From Spirochaetaceae bacterium (GTDB lineage: Bacteria > Spirochaetota > Spirochaetia > WRBN01), in NCBI GenBank assembly GCA_009784515.1, contig WRBN01000004.1:1-40754 (forward strand): DNA of 40,754 bases, read 5' to 3'. Below, piece after piece: positions 27,436 through 34,209 of the stretch. The notes under the pieces are model-generated. The model was given only the letters and a program-made list of their open reading frames with translations, was not told where the DNA came from and ran no database searches. Each line of letters opens with the position of its first letter. Position 1 is the stretch's first letter. A program made the position numbers and the translations under genes.

Positions 27436-28278
27436 ATGAAGGGGATAATTGTTGCCGCCGGCTATGGCACGCGCTTTTTACCGGCCACCAAAACGTTGGC
27501 CAAAGAAATGCTGCCGTTAATTGACAAGCCGGCCATTGCTTTTATTGTCGAAGAGTTTATTAACAGCGGTATTAACGATATTATTATTGTAACCAGCCGC
27601 CGTAAAAAAGTAATGGACGATTACTTTGACAGCGAGGCCGAGCTGGAGGCTATTTTTAGCCGTGAAGGGGCCGGCAAAAAGCTGGATAAAATAAAACCTT
27701 ACAAGGCTAATATTTGTTTTGTGCGCCAGCAACAAAGTATTGGCAGCGGCGATGCGTTGCTAACGGCTATGCCGTGGCTGGGCGGCGATAGCGCCGTAGT
27801 GGCTTACCCCGATGATTTACATTTTGGCGAAGTGCCGCTGGCTAAACAACTTATCCAGCAGCACAATAAAACCGGCCGCAGCGTATGCGCCGCTATGCAT
27901 GTGCCCGGTGATGTGAGCCGCTATGGGGTGCTAGGCATCGATGTTACTAAAGATAATTTAGTAACAGCTTTAGTAGAAAAACCGGCGGTAGGTACAGAGC
28001 CCAGCCATGAGGTATCGATAGGACGGTATTTATTTACCGCCGAATATTTTAAAGAATTAGAGGCCGCTTTTAAAAATTACAAACCAAGTGATGGCGAGTT
28101 TTACCATGTGTACGGCCTTACCCCTTTAATTAAAGCCGGTAAAGTTGATGCCGTGAGTTTTACCGGTAAACGCTTAGACACCGGCGAGCCGGAAGGTTAC
28201 CTAGAGGCCGTGCTGTATTATGCTATACAGCAACCTAATTATAAAGCTGTTATTGATAAAGTAATAAATAAAAATTAA
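27436..28278 (+). CDS. galU: UTP-glucose-1-phosphate uridylyltransferase
   Basis: Makes UDP-glucose from UTP and glucose-1-phosphate for glycolipid, glycan and glycogen precursors. The 280-residue protein has the nucleotide loop AAGYGTRFLPATKTLAKEMLP at the N-terminus, the YPDDL metal segment near residue 117, VEKP near residue 183 and GEFYHVYGLTPLI at about 214-226. GAGAGGA gives a strong site. It is probably cotranslated with the lipoprotein upstream, and ends in a long inverted repeat shared with the convergent cysteine desulfurase gene. Confidence 0.95.
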   Translation: MKGIIVAAGYGTRFLPATKTLAKEMLPLIDKPAIAFIVEEFINSGINDIIIVTSRRKKVMDDYFDSEAELEAIFSREGAGKKLDKIKPYKANICFVRQQQSIGSGDALLTAMPWLGGDSAVVAYPDDLHFGEVPLAKQLIQQHNKTGRSVCAAMHVPGDVSRYGVLGIDVTKDNLVTALVEKPAVGTEPSHEVSIGRYLFTAEYFKELEAAFKNYKPSDGEFYHVYGLTPLIKAGKVDAVSFTGKRLDTGEPEGYLEAVLYYAIQQPNYKAVIDKVINKN

Positions 28279-28303
28279 GGACGGTTCTTAATTTTTATTT
28301 ATT
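28263..28303. terminator. 17-bp perfect inverted repeat between convergent genes
   Basis: AATAAATAAAAATTAAG (28263-28279) and its exact complement (28287-28303) flank a 7-nt loop, GACGGTT. It overlaps the stop codons of both galU (+) and the cysteine desulfurase gene (-). The stem ends in T-rich sequence in both directions, so it can act as a bidirectional terminator. Confidence 0.7.
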
Positions 28304-29432
28304 TAATTCTTAACTTTTCTAATACCTCTTTTAGTACCGCCAGCATAACTTTTACTTCCTCTTTGCCGGTAGCTGGGCTGTACGAAAAACGCACGGCTTG
28401 TTTAGCCAGCTGTTCGCTTACTCCGGCGGTAGTTAAGGCACGCAAATCGGTTTTTTTGTTGCTGCTGCAAGCGCTGCCGGTGGAGATATAAAGGCCGTGC
28501 TCGCTCGCCATGCGTACCACTACTTCGCCGGGAAGCGGGCTAAAAGCGCAGCTAACAATATAAGGACAAAAATTTTCAGGTTTAATTAAACGCAAGTTAG
28601 GTAGGACGGTAGCCCCTAAATCTTGCAGCCCGTTTATGAGTAAATTTTCGTTATGGCGGCTTTCTTTTACATTATAGTATTTTTCTAAAGTTAAAACCAT
28701 ACCGGCGATGGCTAGTAAATTTTCGGTGCCGCTGCGATTGCCTAACTCTTGGCCGCCGCCGCCTAAAAAAGGTTCACGCCATTTTTTTTGATAAAGCAGG
28801 CCGCTGCCGCGCGGGCCACCGGCTTTATGAGCGGCCAGCACTAAACTATCGGTATCTAATTTGGTTATGTCAAAGTTAATTTTACCTAACGCTTGTGTAG
28901 CATCTACATGCAGGTGGATACGGCAGCCTTCGGCGGCTTCGTAATCCCTAATGGTGGCGGCCAGCTGGGTTATATTATTAATTAACCCGGTTTCGTTATT
29001 AAGCAGCATAATAGCTACCAGTTTAGTTTGTTTAGTCAATTTTTTTTGTAAAAGCTCGGGAGTAATTAAACCGCCGGCGGCAACTAATTCTTTAACGGTG
29101 TAACCAAAGTTTTTTAATAATTTAAAGTTTTCGTAGACGGCGGCATGCTCGCCGGCATTAAGCAGTATTTCACCTTTACTTAAATTATTAATAAAAGATA
29201 ACATTACGGCCCCATTCCCTTCGGTAGCGCCGCTGTTAAAGGTGATGGTGTGGCCGGCCACACCTAGCGCCATTGCTGCACGATTACGCAGCTCTTCAAT
29301 AAGAATTTTGGCTTGCCGCCCCAGCTGGTGGCTGCTGGAAGGATTAGCAAAGTGGCTTAAAGCTAACCGGCCGGCCTCTTTAAAGATAGCTTCATCGGGT
29401 TTAGCAGTGGCAGCGTAATCAAAATAATGCAT
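28299..29432 (-). CDS. NifS/IscS-like cysteine desulfurase
   Basis: A PLP enzyme that takes sulfur from cysteine for Fe-S clusters and thio-modifications; relatives also deliver selenium. At 377 residues it shows His96 (GEHAAVY), Asp177 and Gln180 (HVDATQALG), the PLP Lys203 (AHKAGGPRGSG) and the catalytic Cys322 in STGSACSS. It is the last gene of the minus-strand unit rlmN - RSH - nifS-like, 16 bp after the RSH gene. Its ribosome binding site is weak (AGG at long spacing). The presence of a sulfur/selenium transfer enzyme behind a gene with an in-frame TGA is suggestive only. Confidence 0.92.
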   Translation of the reverse strand: MHYFDYAATAKPDEAIFKEAGRLALSHFANPSSSHQLGRQAKILIEELRNRAAMALGVAGHTITFNSGATEGNGAVMLSFINNLSKGEILLNAGEHAAVYENFKLLKNFGYTVKELVAAGGLITPELLQKKLTKQTKLVAIMLLNNETGLINNITQLAATIRDYEAAEGCRIHLHVDATQALGKINFDITKLDTDSLVLAAHKAGGPRGSGLLYQKKWREPFLGGGGQELGNRSGTENLLAIAGMVLTLEKYYNVKESRHNENLLINGLQDLGATVLPNLRLIKPENFCPYIVSCAFSPLPGEVVVRMASEHGLYISTGSACSSNKKTDLRALTTAGVSEQLAKQAVRFSYSPATGKEEVKVMLAVLKEVLEKLRIK

Positions 29433-29448
29433 AATTTTTTAACCTATG

Positions 29449-30591
29449 TTAAGTTGTTAAAAGCTCTTTTAAGCTTTGGGCTCCCGGTAGCTTCTCTAGG
29501 GCTAAAGCTCGCTCGCAATCGGCTAAAGCATTTAAATGGTCGTTTAATTGGTAATAAGCACGAGCACGGCCTAAATAACTATGAGCGCTAATCTTTAAAT
29601 TAATACTATGGTTAAAATTATCAACGGCTTTTTGATAGTTTTGCTTTAATAGCAAACAAATGGCTAAATAGTAAAAATTTTCGGCGCCGGCTTCAATGTT
29701 TACAGCTGCTTGATAATCGGCACAGGCTTCCTCTATTTTATTACAGCTAAGATAAGCTGCTGCTCGATGACTTAACACTAAACCGCTTGTTTTAGCCGAA
29801 ATATTTTTATCGTTAAGTAACTTACTGTAAAAATTAATGGCCGCTTGATAGTGGCCCGCGTTATGAGCTTTTAGCCCCAGCAGTAAATAATTACCGGCAG
29901 ATAAATTATTTGGTAAAACTTCAAAATTTACCGTGAACAGCTCTTCGATATGAGCATCAAGGCGGCTTTGGCGCAAATTACTTTGGTTTTTTACCTCTTT
30001 TTGCTCGTTGCGTGTCTCCTGAAAAATAATATCGGCCAAAGTTAAGCTGGCATTAATAGCAGCCATTTTACGGCGCAAGTTTTGGTCTTGCGGCGCATAG
30101 CTATCGCTGTAAACAAGTTGGTGCTCTACCTCGGCCCAAGCATCTTGCAGGATAGTACGTATTTGTATTTCTATGCATAAATCGGTAAAATCAATTATTT
30201 GATATTCTTCCGGTAATTTAATAAGTAAATGAGTACTGTCATAACCAAATTCTTTAAAAGTTAAATTCATAGCTTTTCGCTCTACTTCAAGGGTTTGATA
30301 ACGTTTTTCGATAAATTCTTCCAGCAGTAAAGCTTCTCCCGAAAAGGGAACAATAAGACGCACCGCTAATAAATCGCTGCTAACCGGCATAATAGCTTTA
30401 TTATTATAATTTCCTTTTTGACACAATTTACTATAAAGACTATTTAGTTCTTTAACGCGTCCTTTATAGGTAATGGGGCTGGCAAAAAGTGATAACTGCC
30501 CTTTTAAATGCTCGATAAAGGCCTGCAAAGTTATCTCTAACTCTAAATAATATTTGCTGTAAAGGTCTTCTAGTTGTTCAAAACTAAGCAT
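29449..30591 (-). CDS. RelA/SpoT-domain protein with TPR repeats
   Basis: A probable (p)ppGpp synthetase-type protein of 380 residues. Residues of about 25-165 carry the RelA_SpoT synthetase motifs: GRVKELNSLYSK (44-55), Asp73 and Arg78 (DLLAVR), YDSTH (117-121), and EIQIRT with Glu141, Gln143 and Arg145, then His157. There is no hydrolase domain. Residues of about 215-375 contain roughly four TPR units (for example HRAAAYLSCNKIEEACADYQ), which suggests regulation by a partner protein. GGAG at 6-nt spacing fixes ATG 30591, inside the 3' end of rlmN (8-nt overlap). Activity cannot be inferred for certain; the usual YRSIH Arg is Asp here. Confidence 0.88.
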   Translation of the reverse strand: MLSFEQLEDLYSKYYLELEITLQAFIEHLKGQLSLFASPITYKGRVKELNSLYSKLCQKGNYNNKAIMPVSSDLLAVRLIVPFSGEALLLEEFIEKRYQTLEVERKAMNLTFKEFGYDSTHLLIKLPEEYQIIDFTDLCIEIQIRTILQDAWAEVEHQLVYSDSYAPQDQNLRRKMAAINASLTLADIIFQETRNEQKEVKNQSNLRQSRLDAHIEELFTVNFEVLPNNLSAGNYLLLGLKAHNAGHYQAAINFYSKLLNDKNISAKTSGLVLSHRAAAYLSCNKIEEACADYQAAVNIEAGAENFYYLAICLLLKQNYQKAVDNFNHSINLKISAHSYLGRARAYYQLNDHLNALADCERALALEKLPGAQSLKELLTT

Positions 30592-31684
30592 ACATAGCTC
30601 CTAACTGGCCGCAAGCAGCGCCAATGTCGGCCCCGCGTTCGTCACGCCAGCGGCAAACTTGTCCATCGGTAGTTAAATTTTTAACAAAATCAATTTGTTC
30701 ATCTCGGCTTGCCGGCCGATAGGGCGAGTTAGCTAAAGGGTTATAATTAATTAAGTTAACTACGCTGGGTAAATCGCTAAGGTAAGCGGCCAGCTCGCGG
30801 GCATTGTCAGTACTAGCGGTAAGACCGGCGATTAAAATGTATTCTATAAATAAATTATGCGATTTACGTTTTAAAGGCAATTCTTGTAACGCCCCTTTAA
30901 GCGCCTGCAAATTCCACTTATGATTAACCGGCATTAATTTACTACGAATATCATTATTGCTGGCAGTTAAACTAACGGCAAAACGAATAGCCCGGTAAGC
31001 TGTAGGGCTTACTACATCTTTTGGGGGAGTTTTGGCGCGCTCTATATCCATTTTAATTAAATTAGCAAATTTATTAATGTTATCAACACTGCCCACACTG
31101 CTGATGGTAATGTTGCTGGCGGCTATGTTTGGCCCATAAGGGTGAGTAAATATATCTATAGCTTTAATCACATTATCAAAGTTATCAAGCGGCTCGCCCA
31201 TACCCATAAACACAATATTTTTAATATCTTTTTTTAAAATAAATTTAGCAACCATCAGTTGTGTTACAATTTGAGCAGTAGTTAAATTAGCTTTAAAGCC
31301 TAACTGGCCGGTAGCGCAAAAGGTTCAGCCCCATTTACAGCCGCTTTGGCTGGATAGACACAACGTATAGTAACCGTGCATAGCGATAATCACACTTTCG
31401 CTAAATACATTATCTTCAAATAATAAGCTAAACTTAATATGTGTTTTATCACCAAAAATTTTATCGGGCTTGGGCAAGGCAAAAGGCAAATCGCCCTCCA
31501 GCTGCCGGGCAAAACTTTGGTTGGCCTCAAAGCCGGGATAAGCGCTCACTTTAGAGTGCGCTAAGCTATAAAGTCCTTTAAAAAAGGCTTTACTATGGTA
31601 AGCCCCTTTTTGGTAACGTTTTTCAAACAGGCTTAGCAGCTCTTGGTAGCTAAAATTTAAATTATCTATCAGCATAGCAGGCAT
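30584..31684 (-). CDS. rlmN: 23S rRNA (adenine-C2)-methyltransferase RlmN with in-frame TGA at a cluster cysteine
   Basis: A radical-SAM enzyme that methylates C2 of A2503 in 23S rRNA and A37 in some tRNAs. One 366-codon frame, the normal family length, is broken only by TGA at codon 120 (31325-31327). The cluster motif reads C116-KWG-[TGA]-TF-C123, so the TGA replaces the second [4Fe-4S] cysteine. Cys109 and Cys358 (AACGQL), the two methyl-transfer cysteines, are intact, as are GMGEPLDN, SVGSVD and the C-terminal RGADIGAACG. Upstream, TTGTCA - 17 bp - CATACT ends 7 nt before the ATG, with no ribosome binding site. The TGA may encode selenocysteine or be a mutation. If it stops translation, no functional enzyme is made. 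Confidence 0.85.
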
Positions 31685-31691
31685 AACTACT

Positions 31692-31720
31692 AGTATGGCC
31701 TAATAATAATTTTTTGACAA
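31692..31720 (-). promoter_or_regulatory. rlmN promoter, leaderless type
   Basis: On the minus strand: TTGTCA (31715-31720), 17-bp spacer, CATACT (31692-31697), then 7 nt to ATG 31684. No Shine-Dalgarno sequence is present. Confidence 0.55.
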
Positions 31721-31761
31721 GGCCGGCGGAAATTTTTATTTAATAAGTTACTTAATAGTTT

Positions 31762-32175
31762 TTATAGTACCATCAGTAAAGTGCCGACGGTAATGAGTAA
31801 AGCCCCCAGCACCACTTTTAAGCTAACGGTTTCGCCAAAAATAACTAAAGCCAGCACAATGGTGATAACGACGCTTAGTTTATCGATAGGCACAACACGG
31901 CTTACCGGGCCAAGCTGCAAAGCCCTAAAATAAAAAAGCCATGACAGCCCGGTAGCTAGCCCCGATAGGCCCAAAAATAACCACGAACGGCTGGATATAT
32001 CGTTAATGCCCTTAACGCTGCCGGTAATAAAGACCATACCCCATGCCATCACGAGTACGACGGCGGTACGAATAGCGGTAGCTAAATTACTATTGACACC
32101 TTCAAGGCCGATTTTAGCCAAGATAGAGGTTAAAGCTGCAAAAAGAGCAGCCAGCAGAGCGAAAGGTAACCACAT
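31762..32175 (-). CDS. EamA-family small transporter
   Basis: A 137-residue inner-membrane protein with a single EamA unit (about five hydrophobic helices; typical start MWLPFALLAALFAALTSILAKIGLEGVNS). Proteins of this size probably work as dimers and belong to the drug/metabolite exporter superfamily; the substrate is unknown. I start at ATG 32175. The longer frame beginning TTG at 32214 is not credible, because its first codons coincide with a -35 TTGACA and a -10 TATTAT. No ribosome binding site precedes ATG 32175, so the mRNA is likely leaderless or nearly so. Confidence 0.88.
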   Translation of the reverse strand: MWLPFALLAALFAALTSILAKIGLEGVNSNLATAIRTAVVLVMAWGMVFITGSVKGINDISSRSWLFLGLSGLATGLSWLFYFRALQLGPVSRVVPIDKLSVVITIVLALVIFGETVSLKVVLGALLITVGTLLMVL

Positions 32176-32184
32176 AATAAATAG

Positions 32185-32214
32185 ATAATACAATGTTAAG
32201 TTAAGCAGTGTCAA
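32185..32214 (-). promoter_or_regulatory. EamA gene promoter
   Basis: On the minus strand: perfect TTGACA (32209-32214), 18-bp spacer, TATTAT (32185-32190), then 9 nt to the ATG at 32175. The leader would be about 0-3 nt. Confidence 0.7.
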
Positions 32215-32350
32215 GAGGAAAATTTATAAGGTAACTATCCCTTGATAGACACCAAAAATAAAAACAATTTACTAACTCCCCTTCGTGAGCATTACGGGCA
32301 AAATCTATAATAACTAAATTTAAAAATATTAAATGCCGTACGCGCTTGCC

Positions 32351-33337
32351 CTAACGCTCGGTGCCCAAGTTGGTAACCTCGTAGTCGTAAATAAGCCAAA
32401 TACCATTATCGCCGCGCCTTAAAAACCATCTAAACTCGCGTACTTCGTTAAATTGCCGCTGGCGGTAAACTTGGCGCGTGGTAACTACGGCATTAGTCGG
32501 GGTAAAAAAGGTAGATAAAATAGTAAATTCGTAAGGAATGGTCGATAAATCCATTTCGGTAGTAACGGCCATAAGCTCGGCCCTAAAATCGGCTAACATT
32601 TGCGCCCTTACCTCGACGGCGGCAAATTGGTAACGGCGTGCTCTATCGATATTACGTAAAAATAGCTGCTCTAAATCAATGTATAAAAAGAACCTGTCCC
32701 ATTGTTCCAGCTGCCTTGCCTGTAAAGTAAAGTTCATAATTTCATCGGGCGGTAAGTTTTGCTGCTGGAGTATTTCGGGTATTTCGCTATCTAAACTATC
32801 AATAAATGTACGCCCCGGCATAAACGGGCGGATGGTTAAAGATAAACTATTAGCCTGTAAAGCATCGGCCTGCAAGGTATAATTAACTATAGGGTTAGCT
32901 ACTGCGGCCGCAGCTAAGCCGGCTTGCGGCCTAAAACTAACCCTGATAATATAATTACCGGGCTGGCTAATATCAACAAAATCGCGCAAGCTAACCTCAA
33001 AGCTATGTTCCTCGCCGCTGCGCAAGCTCTTTAGGCGGTACAGCACCGGCCGCGTTTCGTTAGAGCGGGTGCGCCTCATAAAAATTTCGGAGGGCCTAAG
33101 CTGCTGATTGGTAAGGGTAAGTACCATAATATCGACATTAAAAAATGGTTCATCGGCCAGCTGGAAGAGAAAATCTTCGGCCGACAAATTACGGATAGCT
33201 AACCTAAGTTTAATATCGGAATGCGGGTAATAAACTTGTTTATCCTGAAAACGTACGCTAAATTCAATATTATTAGCGCTTTGCGCCGCCACAGTAAAGC
33301 AGCTAAAGATAAATATAAAGAGAGCAATTTTTGGCAT
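32351..33337 (-). CDS. Secreted hypothetical protein, Ig-like N-terminal domain
   Basis: A 328-residue exported protein: signal peptide about 1-18 (MPKIALFIFIFSCFTVAAQS), then a beta-rich domain (about 22-165) with the feel of an immunoglobulin or BsuPI-like fold (NIEFSVRFQDKQVYYPHSDIKLRL), a helical middle and a C-terminal beta segment (REFRWFLRRGDNGIWLIYDYEV). It has no catalytic motif or membrane helix. It is probably periplasmic. ATG 33337 has only a weak purine site (GCGAGAA). It seems to be transcribed alone. Family unknown to me; it may be a treponemal conserved protein. Confidence 0.7.
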   Translation of the reverse strand: MPKIALFIFIFSCFTVAAQSANNIEFSVRFQDKQVYYPHSDIKLRLAIRNLSAEDFLFQLADEPFFNVDIMVLTLTNQQLRPSEIFMRRTRSNETRPVLYRLKSLRSGEEHSFEVSLRDFVDISQPGNYIIRVSFRPQAGLAAAAVANPIVNYTLQADALQANSLSLTIRPFMPGRTFIDSLDSEIPEILQQQNLPPDEIMNFTLQARQLEQWDRFFLYIDLEQLFLRNIDRARRYQFAAVEVRAQMLADFRAELMAVTTEMDLSTIPYEFTILSTFFTPTNAVVTTRQVYRQRQFNEVREFRWFLRRGDNGIWLIYDYEVTNLGTER

Positions 33338-33491
33338 TATGGTTCTCGCTTGTTAATTAACTACTATAGTAATCGGTTTTTAGCGGCTTTTTATTTAGGG
33401 TTGCCAATGTTTTTACGTAGCTGGGTAATTTAGCGGCATTAATAAAATATCCCGCTTTAATGTGCCGGTACAAAAATTTACCATATAATTA

Positions 33492-33528
33492 TTGACAAAG
33501 TAGATACTATGGTATACACTTAGTGTAT
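33492..33528 (+). promoter_or_regulatory. TA promoter with palindromic operator over the start codon
   Basis: -35 TTGACA (33492-33497), 17-bp spacer and TACACT (33515-33520), with the ATG 6 nt later at 33527. The palindrome ATACACT-T-AGTGTAT (33514-33528) covers the -10, the start site and two bases of the start codon. This is a typical place for autorepression by a ribbon-helix-helix antitoxin. Confidence 0.7.
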
Positions 33529-33790
33529 GGTAATTGAGTGGAGCGAAGAAAAAGAAGCCGTTTTAATGGAGTTACGAGGCATTTCTTTAACGTTAATTTC
33601 TAAAGAAATTAACGCCGGCAGGTACGATATAGAACCTAATCCTAGCAGAGATGGTCAAGTTTTATTTATTGTTACGTTACCTAACATAAAAAACTTAATA
33701 GGCGCCCCTGCTGTGCCAACCGCTAACGGCTATTTTTTAAAAACAGCTTATGAGTCACGTAAATTAAGTAAAGCTAGAGGAAAAAGATGA
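33527..33790 (+). CDS. Putative type II toxin (BrnT/RelE-like)
   Basis: An 87-residue basic protein. It starts IEWSEEKEAVLMELRGISL and ends with GYFLKTAYESRKLSKARG, a pattern that I know from small toxins paired with CopG/BrnA-type antitoxins (EWDEEKN... FLKTxxPSRK). Such proteins have a BrnT/RelE-like fold and are usually ribonucleases acting on mRNA; this activity is inferred. The TGA stop overlaps the next ATG (ATGA), so the pair is translationally coupled. No ribosome binding site is present; the transcript probably begins at the start codon. This is one of only two genes in the window ending in TGA. Confidence 0.75.
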   Translation: MVIEWSEEKEAVLMELRGISLTLISKEINAGRYDIEPNPSRDGQVLFIVTLPNIKNLIGAPAVPTANGYFLKTAYESRKLSKARGKR

Positions 33791-34068
33791 CAGCAGAAAG
33801 AAGAGCCGAGTTAATTAAAGAACTTGAAGAAGAAGAAAAAGAGTTACAAGAGCTTGAAGATAACGGCCATTTTGATGAAGCTTTTAAAAGGTTTAACAAA
33901 CGATTAAAAGCTGAACGCAAAGCCATTAACATTAAATTGCCTAACGATGTGGTAGACGGTTATAAAAAAGTTGCCGCCCAAAACAATATGCCCTACCAAA
34001 CTTTAATAGGCGTGGTGTTAAAACGTTACTTAGATGGCCGTATCACCCTTAACGAGCCGTTACTTTAG
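33787..34068 (+). CDS. Putative CopG/BrnA-like antitoxin
   Basis: A 93-residue protein: an acidic, helical N-terminal half (about 1-45, Glu/Lys-rich) and a C-terminal ribbon-helix-helix-like part (about 50-93) with INIKLPNDVVDGYKKVAAQ and PYQTLIGVVLKRYLDGRI. Unusually for CopG families, the DNA-binding part is at the C-terminus, as in BrnA. It would bind both the toxin and the palindrome at 33514-33528. AGAGG lies near its start within the toxin gene. Toxin-first order matches brnTA. Confidence 0.75.
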   Translation: MTAERRAELIKELEEEEKELQELEDNGHFDEAFKRFNKRLKAERKAINIKLPNDVVDGYKKVAAQNNMPYQTLIGVVLKRYLDGRITLNEPLL

Positions 34069-34127
34069 CCAAGTACCTAAAAACCGCTAAATTTGCCGTT
34101 TATTTAATAGCCAATTTAAAAAAGCTG

Positions 34128-34136
34128 TGCTATAAT
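34128..34136 (+). promoter_or_regulatory. Extended -10 promoter of the aminopeptidase gene
   Basis: TGCTATAAT, with TATAAT at 34131-34136; no convincing -35. The leader of about 66 nt contains a hairpin ACCGGC (34154-34159) / GCCGGT (34166-34171) with a 6-nt loop, and AGAGG 8 nt before ATG 34210. Confidence 0.55.
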
Positions 34137-34209
34137 TTAACAAGCTTAGCCTTACCGGCCATTTAGCCGGTTTGGGTTAATATTATATTACCGCAAAGAG
34201 GTGGTTTTT

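Noticed and set aside
31325-31327. TGA read as tryptophan (alternative genetic code)
   Set aside because: TGG codes Trp two codons earlier (KWG), TGA is a stop at 33790 and 35967, and Trp at a cluster-ligand position would be no better than a stop.
31321-31330. Frameshift as the cause of the rlmN break
   Set aside because: No shift is needed: the frame is the same on both sides, and the TGA position coincides with an expected Cys codon.
31325-31684. RlmN seen as two separate genes (119-residue and 223-residue halves)
   Set aside because: Both halves are in the same reading frame and join exactly at the TGA codon; the intervening 69 bases translate to a family-typical segment (TFCATGQLGFKANLT), so it is one gene.
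34201-34209. Aminopeptidase start at GTG 34201
   Set aside because: The GTG overlaps the AGAGG binding site that serves ATG 34210.
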